In this document: piece by piece, positions 25,514 through 34,899 of the stretch
Numbering within the stretch: position 1 is the stretch's first letter
Layout of the letters: each line of letters starts with the position of its first letter
NCBI GenBank assembly: GCA_028867275.1
Contig: JAGWGU010000004.1
Coordinates: forward strand, 1 to 55,546
Direction of reading: 5' to 3'
DNA: 55,546 nucleotides
Origin: Nitrososphaerota archaeon
GTDB lineage: Archaea > Thermoproteota > Nitrososphaeria > Nitrososphaerales > Nitrosopumilaceae
The notes under the pieces: generated by a model
Told to the model about the DNA's origin: nothing
Databases searched by the model: none
What the model saw: the letters and a program-made list of their open reading frames with translations, nothing else
Made by a program: the position numbers and the translations under genes

Positions 25514-25906
25514 ATGAAGATACTGATAGTTGAAGACGATGCCCAAACAGCAATGCAGTATCAGCTTGCCTTGGAAGAGAAGAATCACAATGTGGTGGTT
25601 ACTAAAGACGGCAAGGAAGCATGTGATTCATACAGTAACGCCCTTGAGCAGGTAGAACTAAAAACTCCAGTTGTTTCTCCTTTTGATGTCGTCATACTGG
25701 ACTATAGATTGCCAGTCAAAAATGGCATTCAAGTTGCAAAAAAGATTATGGCTAAAAATCCAAAACAGAAAATGATATTTGCTACAGGTCACATGAAGGA
25801 AATTCTTACAAGGGAAGCAAAAGAGGACATTCCTGTGCAAGTGATTGAAAAACCATTTGAACTAGATGAATTTGTAAACAAGGTTGAAAGGCTGGCCATA
25901 GCCTAA
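25514..25906 (+). CDS. Stand-alone response-regulator receiver domain (CheY-like), copy 2
   Basis: 130 residues, receiver only: acidic Glu-Asp-Asp (IVEDDA), phospho-acceptor Asp (VVILDYRLP), Thr (FATGH) and Lys (IEKPF). It is a paralogue of the receiver at 22290. It is separated by about 360 nt from the divergent RHH-type gene. Together with the kinase it forms a bacterial-style phosphorelay without a classical DNA-binding output. Confidence 0.92.
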   Translation: MKILIVEDDAQTAMQYQLALEEKNHNVVVTKDGKEACDSYSNALEQVELKTPVVSPFDVVILDYRLPVKNGIQVAKKIMAKNPKQKMIFATGHMKEILTREAKEDIPVQVIEKPFELDEFVNKVERLAIA

Positions 25907-26004
25907 TAAATCAACATCAGATTAATCGAATACTTCAAAATCTTTGCATTTATTCAAACAAAATGAGAAGGTATTACACTAATTTGACCAAACCTACCTC
26001 CACG

Positions 26005-26045
26005 TCTAGTTTTAAAGGCGGAGTGTTGAACTAATTCACATTCTC
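26005..26045. repeat. About 42-nt dispersed element, copy 2
   Basis: Roughly 80% identical to 19957-19998. It lies about 100 nt upstream of the small gene at 26144 and downstream of the receiver gene, in a 237-nt gap with no ORF. Confidence 0.45.
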
Positions 26046-26143
26046 TCTTCCATGTCTTAATTTAGTCAAACGCTACTCATTCTATTGACGTCTATCTTGA
26101 AGCATCTCATAGATTAATATTCTAAAATAAAAAAGATAGATCC

Positions 26144-26404
26144 ATGTTTCCAGAACGTTGCTCTATTAGAAAAAAAGGACTAGATTGTCCAATGCCGCCA
26201 GAATTTGTAATTTCTGTAAAATCAAATGATGGTGAATATATGGTTGGAGTAACATGCGATGTACACAAAACTGCATTTATGGAAAAGTTAGAGTCATTAC
26301 AAAAGGAAGGCAAAATTCCACAAGGGACAATTAATTTTACTGGCCTAAAACCTGTGGGTACTAGTTGTATCAAAGTTGATCCCAACGACTTGATCGAGCT
26401 TTGA
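26144..26404 (+). CDS. Small Cys-containing protein of unknown function
   Basis: 86 residues with Cys in PERCSI, LDCPMPPEF, VTCDVHK and TSCIKV. The Cys and His residues could bind a metal, but they are spread out and no CxxC exists. Compact alpha/beta pattern (FVISVKSNDGEYMVGVTCD; helix AFMEKLESLQKEGK). An AT-rich ATATTCTAAAATAAAA lies upstream. Unrecognised. Confidence 0.65.
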   Translation: MFPERCSIRKKGLDCPMPPEFVISVKSNDGEYMVGVTCDVHKTAFMEKLESLQKEGKIPQGTINFTGLKPVGTSCIKVDPNDLIEL

Positions 26405-26425
26405 TTTGTAAATTATTTGATAATT

Positions 26426-27388
26426 TCACATTTTGACTTGGTAAATCATTTTTTTACCTGCAAGTCCCAACACTAGATTCTTGATTGTAATCTCTGCCAT
26501 TTTTTTTCTTGTTTCAACGGTTGCGCTTCCGCTATGAGGCATTACTATTACATTATTCAGTTTTGCAATTGGACTATTGGAATCCATTGGTTCCTTTTGA
26601 AATACATCAAGACCCGCTCCTGCAATAATTCTTCTTTTTAGTGCAATGACAAGATCCTTTTCATTTATTATCTTACCACGGGCTGTATTAATCAAAAATG
26701 CAGTCTTTTTCATTTTCTTGAATAATTTCAAATTTACAATTTCATGAGTCTGTGATGTATGTGGAGAATGTATACTTACTACATCACTAGTCCTAAACAG
26801 ATTGTCTAATGATACATATCTGACTCCTAGTTTTCTTTCTTCTTTTTTTGGTAGCCTAGTTCTGTTGTGATATATTACATTCATCTCAAAACCAGATGCT
26901 CTTTGTGCTACAGCTTTACCTATTCTTCCCATCCCGAATATGCCTAGAGTTTTCTGGTACAAGTCTGTTCCAAGAAACTCGTATGGACCAAACACTGTTC
27001 TCCATTTGTTATCTCGAATCAGTTTGTCACCTTCTGGTATTCTTCTAAAAAGCGATAACATCAAAGCCATGGTTAGATCTGCGGTGGCTCTGGTCAATAC
27101 TTCTGGTGTATATCCTATAACTATGCCTCTTTTCGAGGAGGTCTTGATATCTATATGATCATAGCCCACACTGTATGTGGAAATTGCTTTGAGTTTGGTT
27201 CCTGCATTAATCACCTCAGAGTCTATGGAATCATAAGGGTAACAGATCAGACCATCCTTGTCCTTAATTTTTGATATCAACAATTTCTTTGGCATTGGAA
27301 TGCTTCCTGTGTGGACTTCGACATCATATCTTTTTTTGAGCTCTTTTAATGCAAAATCATGAATCTTCCGCGTAAGTAGAATTTTCAA
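26426..27388 (-). CDS. D-2-hydroxyacid dehydrogenase (glyoxylate/hydroxypyruvate reductase-like)
   Basis: 320 residues. The NAD(P)-binding motif GMGRIG is in GIFGMGRIGKAVA. Catalytic Arg (NTARGKI), Glu (FQKEPM) and His (MPHSGSA) are in the expected order for the D-isomer-specific family. Substrate cannot be read from sequence; glyoxylate, hydroxypyruvate or phosphoglycerate relatives are possible, though the length lacks the regulatory domain of long SerA. Confidence 0.9.
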   Translation of the reverse strand: MKILLTRKIHDFALKELKKRYDVEVHTGSIPMPKKLLISKIKDKDGLICYPYDSIDSEVINAGTKLKAISTYSVGYDHIDIKTSSKRGIVIGYTPEVLTRATADLTMALMLSLFRRIPEGDKLIRDNKWRTVFGPYEFLGTDLYQKTLGIFGMGRIGKAVAQRASGFEMNVIYHNRTRLPKKEERKLGVRYVSLDNLFRTSDVVSIHSPHTSQTHEIVNLKLFKKMKKTAFLINTARGKIINEKDLVIALKRRIIAGAGLDVFQKEPMDSNSPIAKLNNVIVMPHSGSATVETRKKMAEITIKNLVLGLAGKKMIYQVKM

Positions 27389-27520
27389 CTATCTTGCTAA
27401 AGGTAAATGGCAATTTTAAGCGTATTATGATAAAAGTTATCTAACTACGAATGAAATTCTGTAAATGGACTTTTTCATCACAACAACTCATTTATAATTA
27501 ATCCTGGTAATCATATGTAA

Positions 27521-27655
27521 TTGAAACACAAAGAAGAGTTTGCTATTTGTGTACAGTGTAGGAATCCTATAGAAAAATGTGTGTGTGTTTGTCCGTTTTG
27601 TGGCGAACGCGATAAATGCGAATGTGCATTGTTTGATGCAGCTACTGGCGGATAA
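27521..27655 (+). CDS. 44-residue Cys-rich zinc-binding-type protein
   Basis: A short frame with TTG start encodes a protein with eight Cys: C-x2-C (CVQC), then CVCVC, PFCG and KCEC. The spacing suggests a compact zinc-ribbon. A TATA-like TTTATAATTAA lies about 25-30 nt upstream of the TTG, the position for a leaderless mRNA, and the in-frame ATG nearby (27515) is followed at once by a stop. It lies just upstream of korA on the same strand. Confidence 0.65.
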   Translation: MKHKEEFAICVQCRNPIEKCVCVCPFCGERDKCECALFDAATGG

Positions 27656-27710
27656 CTTTCCATTTGGCATTTATAGTATTATTAATATTCAATGAGCGTC
27701 TAGGTTCAAC

Positions 27711-29624
27711 ATGTCCTCTATTGATTTAACTTGGGTTATTGGTGGTCCTCAAGGTGGTGGTGTTGAAACCGCTGCAAACATTTTTGCTGGTGCCTGTGCT
27801 GGTTGTGGACTGAAAATATTTGGGAAAAGAGAATACTATTCCAATATAAAAGGTGAACATAGCTACTTTGGAGTCCGAGTTTCTGACAAGACAATCCGGT
27901 CAAATGTAAGTGGAATTACAATGCTTGTAGGCTTTGATGCTGAGACATTATTTAGACATGTAGCTGATGTATTTGATGATGGCGCAATTGTGTATGAATC
28001 TGACTTGGCTGCAATGAAAATGGATGAGGTCCCTACACTTGATGCGCAATTCAAGGAACGTCTCAAAAAATATCTTGCATCAAAAAATAAGCCATTTACC
28101 ATTCAGGGATTACTTGATGAAGCTAAGGAAAGAGGAATCACCATGTACCCTGTATCTTTCAGAGAAATCTTGGCTAATTTATCAGATGAAACTAAAAATC
28201 CAAAGATACGTGGTATGTTTCGCATGCAAAATGTCCTTGCTGTTTCTGTATCGCTTGGATTATTGGGGCTGCCTCCGGACACATTGCTCAAATCTGTCGG
28301 ATCCATATTTTCAAGAAAAGCCGAGATTGCAGAGATGAATAAAGTAGCAGCAAACTATGCATATAATCTTGCTACAGTAAAATATTCTAAATTCAAGTAT
28401 CAGTTATCACAAATTCCAAAAGAGGAACACACTATGCTGGTTCAAGGATTTCAATCTACAGGTCTTGGAAAAATAGCATGTGGTTGTAGGTTTCAATCGT
28501 ATTATCCAATTACACCTGCATCCGATGAAAGTGTATTTTTGGAATCAAATGAAATTTTTGAGGTAGAAAACAACCGACCAGGATCTACATTAGTTGTACA
28601 GACAGAAGATGAAATATCTGCAATTGGCATGATTATTGGTGCGTCCTTGACAGGAACTAGATCTGCTACAAGTACATCAGGTCCCGGCTTTTCCCTCATG
28701 GCAGAAGCTCTTGGTTGGGCCGGGATAAATGAAGTTCCAATTGTTGTAACTTTATATCAGCGAAGTGGTCCTTCAACTGGTCTTCCTACAAGACATGGAC
28801 AAGATGATCTACAGTTTGCAATACATGCTGGACATGGTGATTTTCCAAGAATTGTATATGCATCAGGGGATACTGAAGAGGGATTTTATGATACTGCAAA
28901 ATGTTTCAACTTTGCAGATGTTTATCAAATTCCTGTAATTCACATGATGGACAAATTCATTGCAAGCACAGTTTCCACAGTGAAGAGATTTGATTCAACC
29001 AAAATAACGATAGAACGTGGAAAACTATTAGAAAAAATTGAAGAGGCTGGATATCAAAGATTTACACCATCGCCAGATGGAATATCTCCAAGATCAAGGC
29101 TAGGGCTTGAAAATGGAATATTCTGGAATACTGGAGATGAAAGTGATCAAGCAGGACATATATCTGAAGATCCTGAAAATCGTGTACACATGATGGACAA
29201 ACGTGCCCACAAACTAGAAGTTGCGCTGGAAAAAATACCTAAAGAAGACCAGGCTACAAACCATGGAATATCTGATTTTTGCATTCTCAGCTGGGGGTCT
29301 ACAAAGGGTCCTATTCTAGATGCCATTGACATGCTCAAAAAAGAGGGATACAAGGTTGGATTTATTCAAATCAAACTGTTACATCCATTTCCTACTCAAT
29401 ATGTCCAATCATTACTTTCAGGAGTCAAGACAATAATTGATATCGAAGCAAACCAATCTGGGCAAATGGGTTCACTACTTAATGAACACTTGGACAGAAA
29501 GGTTGACTATTACATATTAAAATACACTGGAAGACCAATGACTTGTAATGAAGTTTTTGATTCTGTCAAGAAGATCATCGACAACAAGGCAGAAAAAAAG
29601 CAGGTGCTAACATATGGTGTCTAA
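27711..29624 (+). CDS. korA: 2-oxoacid:ferredoxin oxidoreductase, fused gamma-alpha subunit
   Basis: Oxidatively decarboxylates a 2-oxoacid (2-oxoglutarate or pyruvate) to acyl-CoA with ferredoxin as acceptor; it can also run reductively. The N-terminal gamma domain (GGPQGGGVETAANIFA; GKREYYSNIKGEHSYFGVR) is fused to the alpha domain (GCRFQSYYPITPASDES; TSGPGFSLMAEALGWAG). The 637-residue fused form is typical of archaeal two-subunit enzymes. It overlaps the beta gene by 11 nt. Substrate cannot be settled by eye. Confidence 0.93.
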   Translation: MSSIDLTWVIGGPQGGGVETAANIFAGACAGCGLKIFGKREYYSNIKGEHSYFGVRVSDKTIRSNVSGITMLVGFDAETLFRHVADVFDDGAIVYESDLAAMKMDEVPTLDAQFKERLKKYLASKNKPFTIQGLLDEAKERGITMYPVSFREILANLSDETKNPKIRGMFRMQNVLAVSVSLGLLGLPPDTLLKSVGSIFSRKAEIAEMNKVAANYAYNLATVKYSKFKYQLSQIPKEEHTMLVQGFQSTGLGKIACGCRFQSYYPITPASDESVFLESNEIFEVENNRPGSTLVVQTEDEISAIGMIIGASLTGTRSATSTSGPGFSLMAEALGWAGINEVPIVVTLYQRSGPSTGLPTRHGQDDLQFAIHAGHGDFPRIVYASGDTEEGFYDTAKCFNFADVYQIPVIHMMDKFIASTVSTVKRFDSTKITIERGKLLEKIEEAGYQRFTPSPDGISPRSRLGLENGIFWNTGDESDQAGHISEDPENRVHMMDKRAHKLEVALEKIPKEDQATNHGISDFCILSWGSTKGPILDAIDMLKKEGYKVGFIQIKLLHPFPTQYVQSLLSGVKTIIDIEANQSGQMGSLLNEHLDRKVDYYILKYTGRPMTCNEVFDSVKKIIDNKAEKKQVLTYGV

Positions 29625-30579
29625 TGTAGCAGATTACAAAACCGAAGTCCATAATGACTGGTGTCCGGGCTGTGGAGATTTTGGGATAGTAAGTGCAATT
29701 CAAATGGCTCTTGCAGAAATGGAAATCCCACGACACAAAGCTGCAATATTTTCTGGTGTGGGATGTTCTGGTAAGACATCTCATTACATCAATACTTATG
29801 GTGTTCATACTTTGCATGGTAGGGTACTCACATTTTCCCAGGGGGCAAAGCTTGCAAATCCTGAGATGACAGTAGTTGCAGTAGGCGGAGATGGTGATGG
29901 ATTGGGAATTGGAGCAGGACATTTTGTTGCTGCTGGTAGAAGAAACGTAGACATGACATACATCATATTCAACAATGGGGTTTATGGCTTAACTAAAGGA
30001 CAGGCATCACCTACGCTCAAGCTTGGACTGAAGACAAAATCTCTCCCAGAACCAAATGTAAACCAGTCTGTAAATCCAATCGCACTGGCAATTGCAAGTG
30101 GATATACATTTGTCGCAAGAGGATATGCATATGATGTAAGACAACTAAAGGATCTGATAATTGCAGCAGTAAAACATAGGGGTCTATCATTTCTTGACGT
30201 ACTACAACCATGTCCAACTTACAATGATATCAATACCAGGGATTGGTTTTCAGGAATGGATAATATTGATGAAATGACAAACAAACCCAGGCCAAGAATC
30301 TACAAGCTCGAAGATACTGGGTATGATGCATTTGTTCACATTGACTCCCCTGACGAAGAAAATGAAAAACTAACCCAGGCCTTGATAAAGTCAAATGAAT
30401 GGGATTCCAAGATTCCAACTGGAATATTCTACAAAAACGAAATAATTGCACCTTATGACGAGCGAATGTCAGAAAGGATTCCAAACTATCTTGAAAACCC
30501 TCCTGCATACCAAGAAATCTCGTCTGCTGGCAAGCCAATAACGAATATCTCTAAAATGCTAGATGCTCTAGAAATCTGA
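29614..30579 (+). CDS. korB: 2-oxoacid:ferredoxin oxidoreductase, beta subunit
   Basis: The thiamine-diphosphate-binding subunit. Cluster and cofactor motifs are visible: CPGCGDFG near residue 17, GVGCSGKTSHY, and the ThDP motif GDGDGLGIGAGHF with NNGVYGLTKGQ. 321 residues is usual. Co-translated with korA. The cysteines in WCPGC and GVGC serve the single 4Fe-4S cluster of the two-subunit form. Confidence 0.93.
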   Translation: MVSNVADYKTEVHNDWCPGCGDFGIVSAIQMALAEMEIPRHKAAIFSGVGCSGKTSHYINTYGVHTLHGRVLTFSQGAKLANPEMTVVAVGGDGDGLGIGAGHFVAAGRRNVDMTYIIFNNGVYGLTKGQASPTLKLGLKTKSLPEPNVNQSVNPIALAIASGYTFVARGYAYDVRQLKDLIIAAVKHRGLSFLDVLQPCPTYNDINTRDWFSGMDNIDEMTNKPRPRIYKLEDTGYDAFVHIDSPDEENEKLTQALIKSNEWDSKIPTGIFYKNEIIAPYDERMSERIPNYLENPPAYQEISSAGKPITNISKMLDALEI

Positions 30580-30670
30580 TTTGTTAGGCATCCAAACCTA
30601 ATCTGTTGGATTTTTCGTTTCCAATAATGATATAAGTTATTAGCATGTTCTAAAAAAGAGTAGTTCTAGT

Positions 30671-31105
30671 TTGAATCTGGAAGAAGTAAACAAGATATTT
30701 CGAAAATCTATCATCGATGGGTATTTCGAACCAAATCTTGTAAAACTAGACTTTAAAAAATCGAATGTAAAACATCCTACAATTAGAGATGATGGATTAA
30801 TGCAAACAAATCTATTGCATCTCTTTTTTGACATCGACACAGGCTCTGATTACCCTGATGGTGATGAATGGTTTATGGCGGAATTTCTTTTTCCTTACAA
30901 CATCAAGATCCCTGATAGCCTAAAGGGCCCTGATTACTTTAGTACGTTATCTGTTGGAGAGGGTAAAAACTTTTGGAGACATAGGGAGCTTATCAGATAC
31001 AAGTATGGCAAATCCAAAAAATTAGATGAATCTCTAGATTTTATTGAAAAAAAATACCGTGAATTACATTCTATGCTAGAACCGCTAGAAAAAGAAATCA
31101 AATAG
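30671..31105 (+). CDS. Uncharacterised cytoplasmic protein (144 aa)
   Basis: Starts with TTG and is rich in charged residues. It has a central aromatic part (LHLFFDIDTGSDYPDGDEWFMAEFLFPY) and a C-terminal helix ending in EPLEKEIK. No membrane segment, Cys pair or P-loop. It is convergent with the gene ending at 31098, overlapping by 8 nt. I do not recognise it. Confidence 0.65.
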   Translation: MNLEEVNKIFRKSIIDGYFEPNLVKLDFKKSNVKHPTIRDDGLMQTNLLHLFFDIDTGSDYPDGDEWFMAEFLFPYNIKIPDSLKGPDYFSTLSVGEGKNFWRHRELIRYKYGKSKKLDESLDFIEKKYRELHSMLEPLEKEIK

Positions 31106-31628
31106 TCTTCCATTCGTTTTCTACAAAGTGGTATGTCTGATTTTCTACATCTGCACTAATGTTCCATCTTCCAATGATATCATCGAATTGATATGACACC
31201 TCTGTGATCTCTTTTGGCATTTTTTTTGGATCAAGATGATATGGCAACAATTCTACAACAAAATCAATCTTATCAACAGCTGTATCAAATGAATGTCTAT
31301 CATCAAGATCTATTGTAAATACAATGCTTGGCTTTCCAATGAATTTGATATGGACACGTAAACTCTTTCCTCCACCTCTCCGTCTCTTCATCTCTTTTAT
31401 GATGCCCTTTATTTTGTCCCATCGCGAGACTCCAAATTGTTTGAAAAAAATCTCATTGAATTCAAGGGGGAATGTCACACCCATCATAGTTGTAAAGTCT
31501 TCTTCTTGTTCTGCATTGGGATATTCTTGTACGTTGAATAAATTGTGTAGTAAGCTATAGAAAACCTCCAATTCCCATGGTGAGATGCCATAAAATTTTA
31601 AGGAAAGTGGAAGTTTTGGTGTACTCAT
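31098..31628 (-). CDS. Uncharacterised protein (176 aa)
   Basis: A soluble protein with an N-terminal helical part and a basic segment (EMKRRRGGGKSLRVHIKFIGKPSIVFTIDLDDR) leading into beta-strands. The run KRRRGGGK could touch nucleic acid. It is 35 nt downstream of the gene at 31664 in the same direction and ends tail-to-tail with the gene at 30671. Family not recognised. Confidence 0.65.
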   Translation of the reverse strand: MSTPKLPLSLKFYGISPWELEVFYSLLHNLFNVQEYPNAEQEEDFTTMMGVTFPLEFNEIFFKQFGVSRWDKIKGIIKEMKRRRGGGKSLRVHIKFIGKPSIVFTIDLDDRHSFDTAVDKIDFVVELLPYHLDPKKMPKEITEVSYQFDDIIGRWNISADVENQTYHFVENEWKTI

Positions 31629-31663
31629 TTACAGATAATGATAAAAATTTCTAATTAAAGGTT

Positions 31664-32215
31664 CTAGACCGTCATGAGGTACTTGAACAAGTACAATCCG
31701 CCTATTGTTGCAATTACATATACCATTGGTTTCCATGCTAATACTGGAAAACTGGGAGTTGCAAGTTTAACTTTGTAATTGTCAAGAACTGTATTGACAT
31801 ATTTTCTTATTCGCTCATTCCAAATCTTGTATTCAATCTGGTGTTTCTTTAGAAGTGTCTCTATCTCATAAAACACTGGAGTTCTCTGACAAAAAAGATG
31901 TTGCAGGTAGTCACGTGATACCTCAACCTCTGCTTGGATTGCAACAAGGCCCTTTTTCATTTCTAATAGTCTAACATGCATTTCCCAGGGTTTCTTTAGC
32001 TTGAGAGAAAGACCGCTGCCAATTTGCGTTTCTTGCTTGTGTTCAAATTTTACATGAGTAAAACCCTCTTTAGAAAAGATCTTTAGTAATTCTTCTACAC
32101 TTTTCTTTACAACTATGGTAAGCTGCTCTACGCCTTTTGTATCTACCTTGACTTTGTCTCTTTTACCGTCTGGGAAAGACATAGTCTTGGGATATTTGGT
32201 GAGAAACTCTACCAT
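31664..32215 (-). CDS. Tail-anchored protein of unknown function
   Basis: 183 residues. A soluble alpha/beta part with charged strands (KQETQIGSGLSLKLKKPWEMHVRLLEMKKGLV) is followed by a helical region and one C-terminal hydrophobic segment (about 163-182), consistent with a tail-anchored membrane protein. It follows cofE by about 40 nt and may share its transcript. Unrecognised. Confidence 0.65.
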   Translation of the reverse strand: MVEFLTKYPKTMSFPDGKRDKVKVDTKGVEQLTIVVKKSVEELLKIFSKEGFTHVKFEHKQETQIGSGLSLKLKKPWEMHVRLLEMKKGLVAIQAEVEVSRDYLQHLFCQRTPVFYEIETLLKKHQIEYKIWNERIRKYVNTVLDNYKVKLATPSFPVLAWKPMVYVIATIGGLYLFKYLMTV

Positions 32216-32256
32216 AGCTTGGCGTCCATTTCGGCTCTATTAAAACTATAGTTGCC

Positions 32257-33027
32257 TTAAATTCTCATTCCTAGTCCACGCACATAGACACATTGTTCGT
32301 AGGAGATGGCCATCTCATTCTCTCCTATCTTCCTATCTGTAAGTCTTACATTGGAATTTCTAATCAACACACATGGGGTTGCATCTGCACCTTCACCCAT
32401 CTTCAAGTTTGCAATGGATGCAAGATCATCTGCAACTGCTTGAAAAGTCACTTTTAGAACGTTGCCGTACAAGTCTCTCTCACCTCGTAGATCCGATATG
32501 GGTTCAATGCCCGAACAAGATATTGCGACCCCAACAGTTCCAACTCTTCCAGGCATTAGTCTGCTATCTGCAATGATTATGCCTATATGCACATTATATT
32601 TTAACAGAAATTTTCTTCTAAGATGTTCTGCTCCGTGATATGGTTCATTTGGGTACAAAACTATTGTCCCATTTTTTGTGTTAGATTTGTCTATTCCTGC
32701 ATTTGGAGCCATGATGTTGTCTGATGATGTAATTACAAATCCTGGAATTCCACCAAATATGGTATCTGATTCTCTCAAAATTATTTCTGCTATGTTAGGT
32801 TTTATGTGAAATTTTTTACCAATGTCTTCTGCGTCAGGAGAAGGCACGACTTTGTTGTATTCTATGATTCTACCTTGTGAGTTTGCAACGTATTTGCTTG
32901 AAATGACTATTACGTCTCCATTTAGAGGAATAATGCTTGCATTCTCTAAATCTGTTACAATGCTTTCAAACAAATCAAACGGTTCTTTCTTTAATGTAGA
33001 TTTTACAGGCAAGACTGTAAGCGACAT
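32257..33027 (-). CDS. cofE: Coenzyme F420-0:L-glutamate ligase CofE
   Basis: Adds gamma-linked glutamates to F420-0 using GTP. 256 residues is the normal archaeal length. Family signatures include GDVIVISSKYVANSQGR near the N-terminus, MAPNAGIDKSN, and GIIIADSRLMPGRVGTVGVAI. F420 biosynthesis is known in ammonia-oxidising archaea. No other cof gene is in the window. Confidence 0.94.
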   Translation of the reverse strand: MSLTVLPVKSTLKKEPFDLFESIVTDLENASIIPLNGDVIVISSKYVANSQGRIIEYNKVVPSPDAEDIGKKFHIKPNIAEIILRESDTIFGGIPGFVITSSDNIMAPNAGIDKSNTKNGTIVLYPNEPYHGAEHLRRKFLLKYNVHIGIIIADSRLMPGRVGTVGVAISCSGIEPISDLRGERDLYGNVLKVTFQAVADDLASIANLKMGEGADATPCVLIRNSNVRLTDRKIGENEMAISYEQCVYVRGLGMRI

Positions 33028-33097
33028 GTCTATTTTTAAATGATGATTACTATTTAGGGTTCTGCAAACATTTTAATTTCTTGAAAGTTGATTTTTA

Positions 33098-34372
33098 ATG
33101 TTGAACATTACTGAAAAAATCTTAGCTCGTGCTTCTGGAAAGAAAGAAGTTTCACCAGGGGATGTAGTTTTTGTTAATGTGGACAAGGTGATGGTTCACG
33201 ATGTATCAGGACCCGGAGTATTGGCAGTATTTGAAAAACTAAGAAAGAAAGGCATGACGATTGATAAAGTATGGGATCCAGAAAGAGTGTGGGTTGCAGA
33301 AGATCACTTTGTACCTGCAGCAGACAAGATATCTGCACAAAATATTGTATTACTAACAAATTTCACAAAGCAATTTGGAATCAAAAAGCATTTCAAATAT
33401 GGAATGGGTCAATATGGTATATGTCATACACTATCTCATGAGGAGGCAATGGTGCTTCCGGGGGAAGTATATGTTGGAGGAGATTCTCACACAAATACCA
33501 CTGGTGCCCTAGGTGCATTTGCAGCAGGTCTTGGACATACTGATGTTGCATATGTTTTGTTGAATGGAAAAATATGGTTCAAGGTGCCTGAGACATTATT
33601 CTTTAAGCTTAATGGAAAACTTCCAGATCATGTGATGGCAAAAGATTTGATACTAAAAATAATTGGTGACATTGGAACTGATGGTGCTGCATACAAGACT
33701 ATGCAATTTGGAGGTACAGGTGTATCAGAAATGTCTGTTGAAAGCAGATTGACATTGACAAACATGACAACAGAGGCTGGTGCCAAAAGTGGGATAGTGG
33801 AACCCGATCAAAAAATACGGGAATATCTTGCAGCTAGAGGTATCACTAGATATGATGAAGTTCATGGTGATGCTGATGCACAATATGAAAAAGTTTACGA
33901 GTATGAGGGTTCAGAAATGGAACCTATTGTAGCAAAACCGTTTTCGCCTGAAAACACTGTTGTTGCACGTGATTTATCTTCCGTTGAACTTGATAAAGCA
34001 TACATTGGTTCGTGCACTGGTGCAAAGCTAGAAGACTTGGAAGCTGCCGCAAAAATTCTCAAAGGAAGAACAGTGAAGATACGAACTGAGGTATTGCCTG
34101 CAGCAATGTCGATATTTAGAAAAGCAATGGATGGAGGATTATTGAAAATTTTCCTGGATGCTGGAGTGGTTGTAGGACCTCCTACATGTGGTGCATGTTG
34201 TGGTGCTCACATGGGCGTACTAGCAAAAGATGAAATTTGTATAAGTACAACAAATAGAAACTTTCCAGGAAGAATGGGACATATTGAATCGCAAACATAT
34301 CTTGCATCGCCACTTGTTGCAGCAGCATCTGCTGTGACGGGGAAAATTACTGACCCGAGGGATCTAAAATGA
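33098..34372 (+). CDS. Aconitase-family dehydratase large subunit, archaeal type (LeuC/homoaconitase-like)
   Basis: 424 residues, the short archaeal large-subunit type. Cluster cysteines are in SCTGAKLEDLEAA and CGACCGAHMG, and the substrate region GGDSHTNTTGALGAFAAG is present. It pairs with the small subunit at 34369 (4-nt overlap). It could be isopropylmalate isomerase, citramalate-pathway dehydratase or homoaconitase for lysine; the bacterial-type LeuCD pair lies directly downstream, so a division of labour is likely (inference). Confidence 0.9.
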   Translation: MLNITEKILARASGKKEVSPGDVVFVNVDKVMVHDVSGPGVLAVFEKLRKKGMTIDKVWDPERVWVAEDHFVPAADKISAQNIVLLTNFTKQFGIKKHFKYGMGQYGICHTLSHEEAMVLPGEVYVGGDSHTNTTGALGAFAAGLGHTDVAYVLLNGKIWFKVPETLFFKLNGKLPDHVMAKDLILKIIGDIGTDGAAYKTMQFGGTGVSEMSVESRLTLTNMTTEAGAKSGIVEPDQKIREYLAARGITRYDEVHGDADAQYEKVYEYEGSEMEPIVAKPFSPENTVVARDLSSVELDKAYIGSCTGAKLEDLEAAAKILKGRTVKIRTEVLPAAMSIFRKAMDGGLLKIFLDAGVVVGPPTCGACCGAHMGVLAKDEICISTTNRNFPGRMGHIESQTYLASPLVAAASAVTGKITDPRDLK

Positions 34373-34851
34373 AAGGCTCTGTAATAAAATACGAACGTGA
34401 TAACATAGACACTGATGTAATACTGCCTGGCCCATATCTTAAGATTCATGATTATGCAGAGTTGGCAACGCATGCAATGGAGGGACTAGACAAGGACTTT
34501 CATAAGAGAGTCAAACCAGGTGATTTTATAGTTGCGGGAAAAAACTTTGGATGTGGCTCTTCTAGGGAACATGCACCAATTGCATTGTCTTATTCAGGAA
34601 TAAAGGCAGTGTTGGCCCTGTCTTTTGCAAGAATATTTTATAGAAACGCAGTAGATGGCGCCTTTTTACTTCCAATTGAAATCGATGAAAGCGCATACAA
34701 GGACATTTCTGATAGTGACTCGCTTGAAGTAAACATATCTGCAAACGAGATCAGGAACTTGACCAAGAACAAGGTCTACAAAATGAAGCCTTTTCCAGAC
34801 CTAATTGGCAAAATAGTAGAAGCTGGCGGATTGTTCAATTACAAACCCTAG
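34369..34851 (+). CDS. Aconitase-family dehydratase small subunit, archaeal type
   Basis: 160 residues. The swivel-domain motif GKNFGCGSSREHAPIAL is present with the N-terminal NIDTDVILPGPYL. The substrate-specificity loop after IDTDVILPGPYLKIHD is the part that differs between leucine and lysine enzymes and could be tested. Overlaps the large subunit by ATGA. Confidence 0.9.
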   Translation: MKGSVIKYERDNIDTDVILPGPYLKIHDYAELATHAMEGLDKDFHKRVKPGDFIVAGKNFGCGSSREHAPIALSYSGIKAVLALSFARIFYRNAVDGAFLLPIEIDESAYKDISDSDSLEVNISANEIRNLTKNKVYKMKPFPDLIGKIVEAGGLFNYKP

Positions 34852-34899
34852 TTTGAGTCTTATACTATTATATCTCCGATTTTGATTATACTGATCTAA

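Noticed and set aside
26402-26434. Sequence TTTGTAAATTATTTGA shared with 8811-8826
   Set aside because: Short AT-rich match at two gene ends without a dyad at the second site; likely chance or T-rich termination.
27488-27670. 60-residue minus-strand frame opposite the Cys-rich mini-gene
   Set aside because: It mirrors the Cys codons of the plus-strand gene and lacks a sensible start signal.
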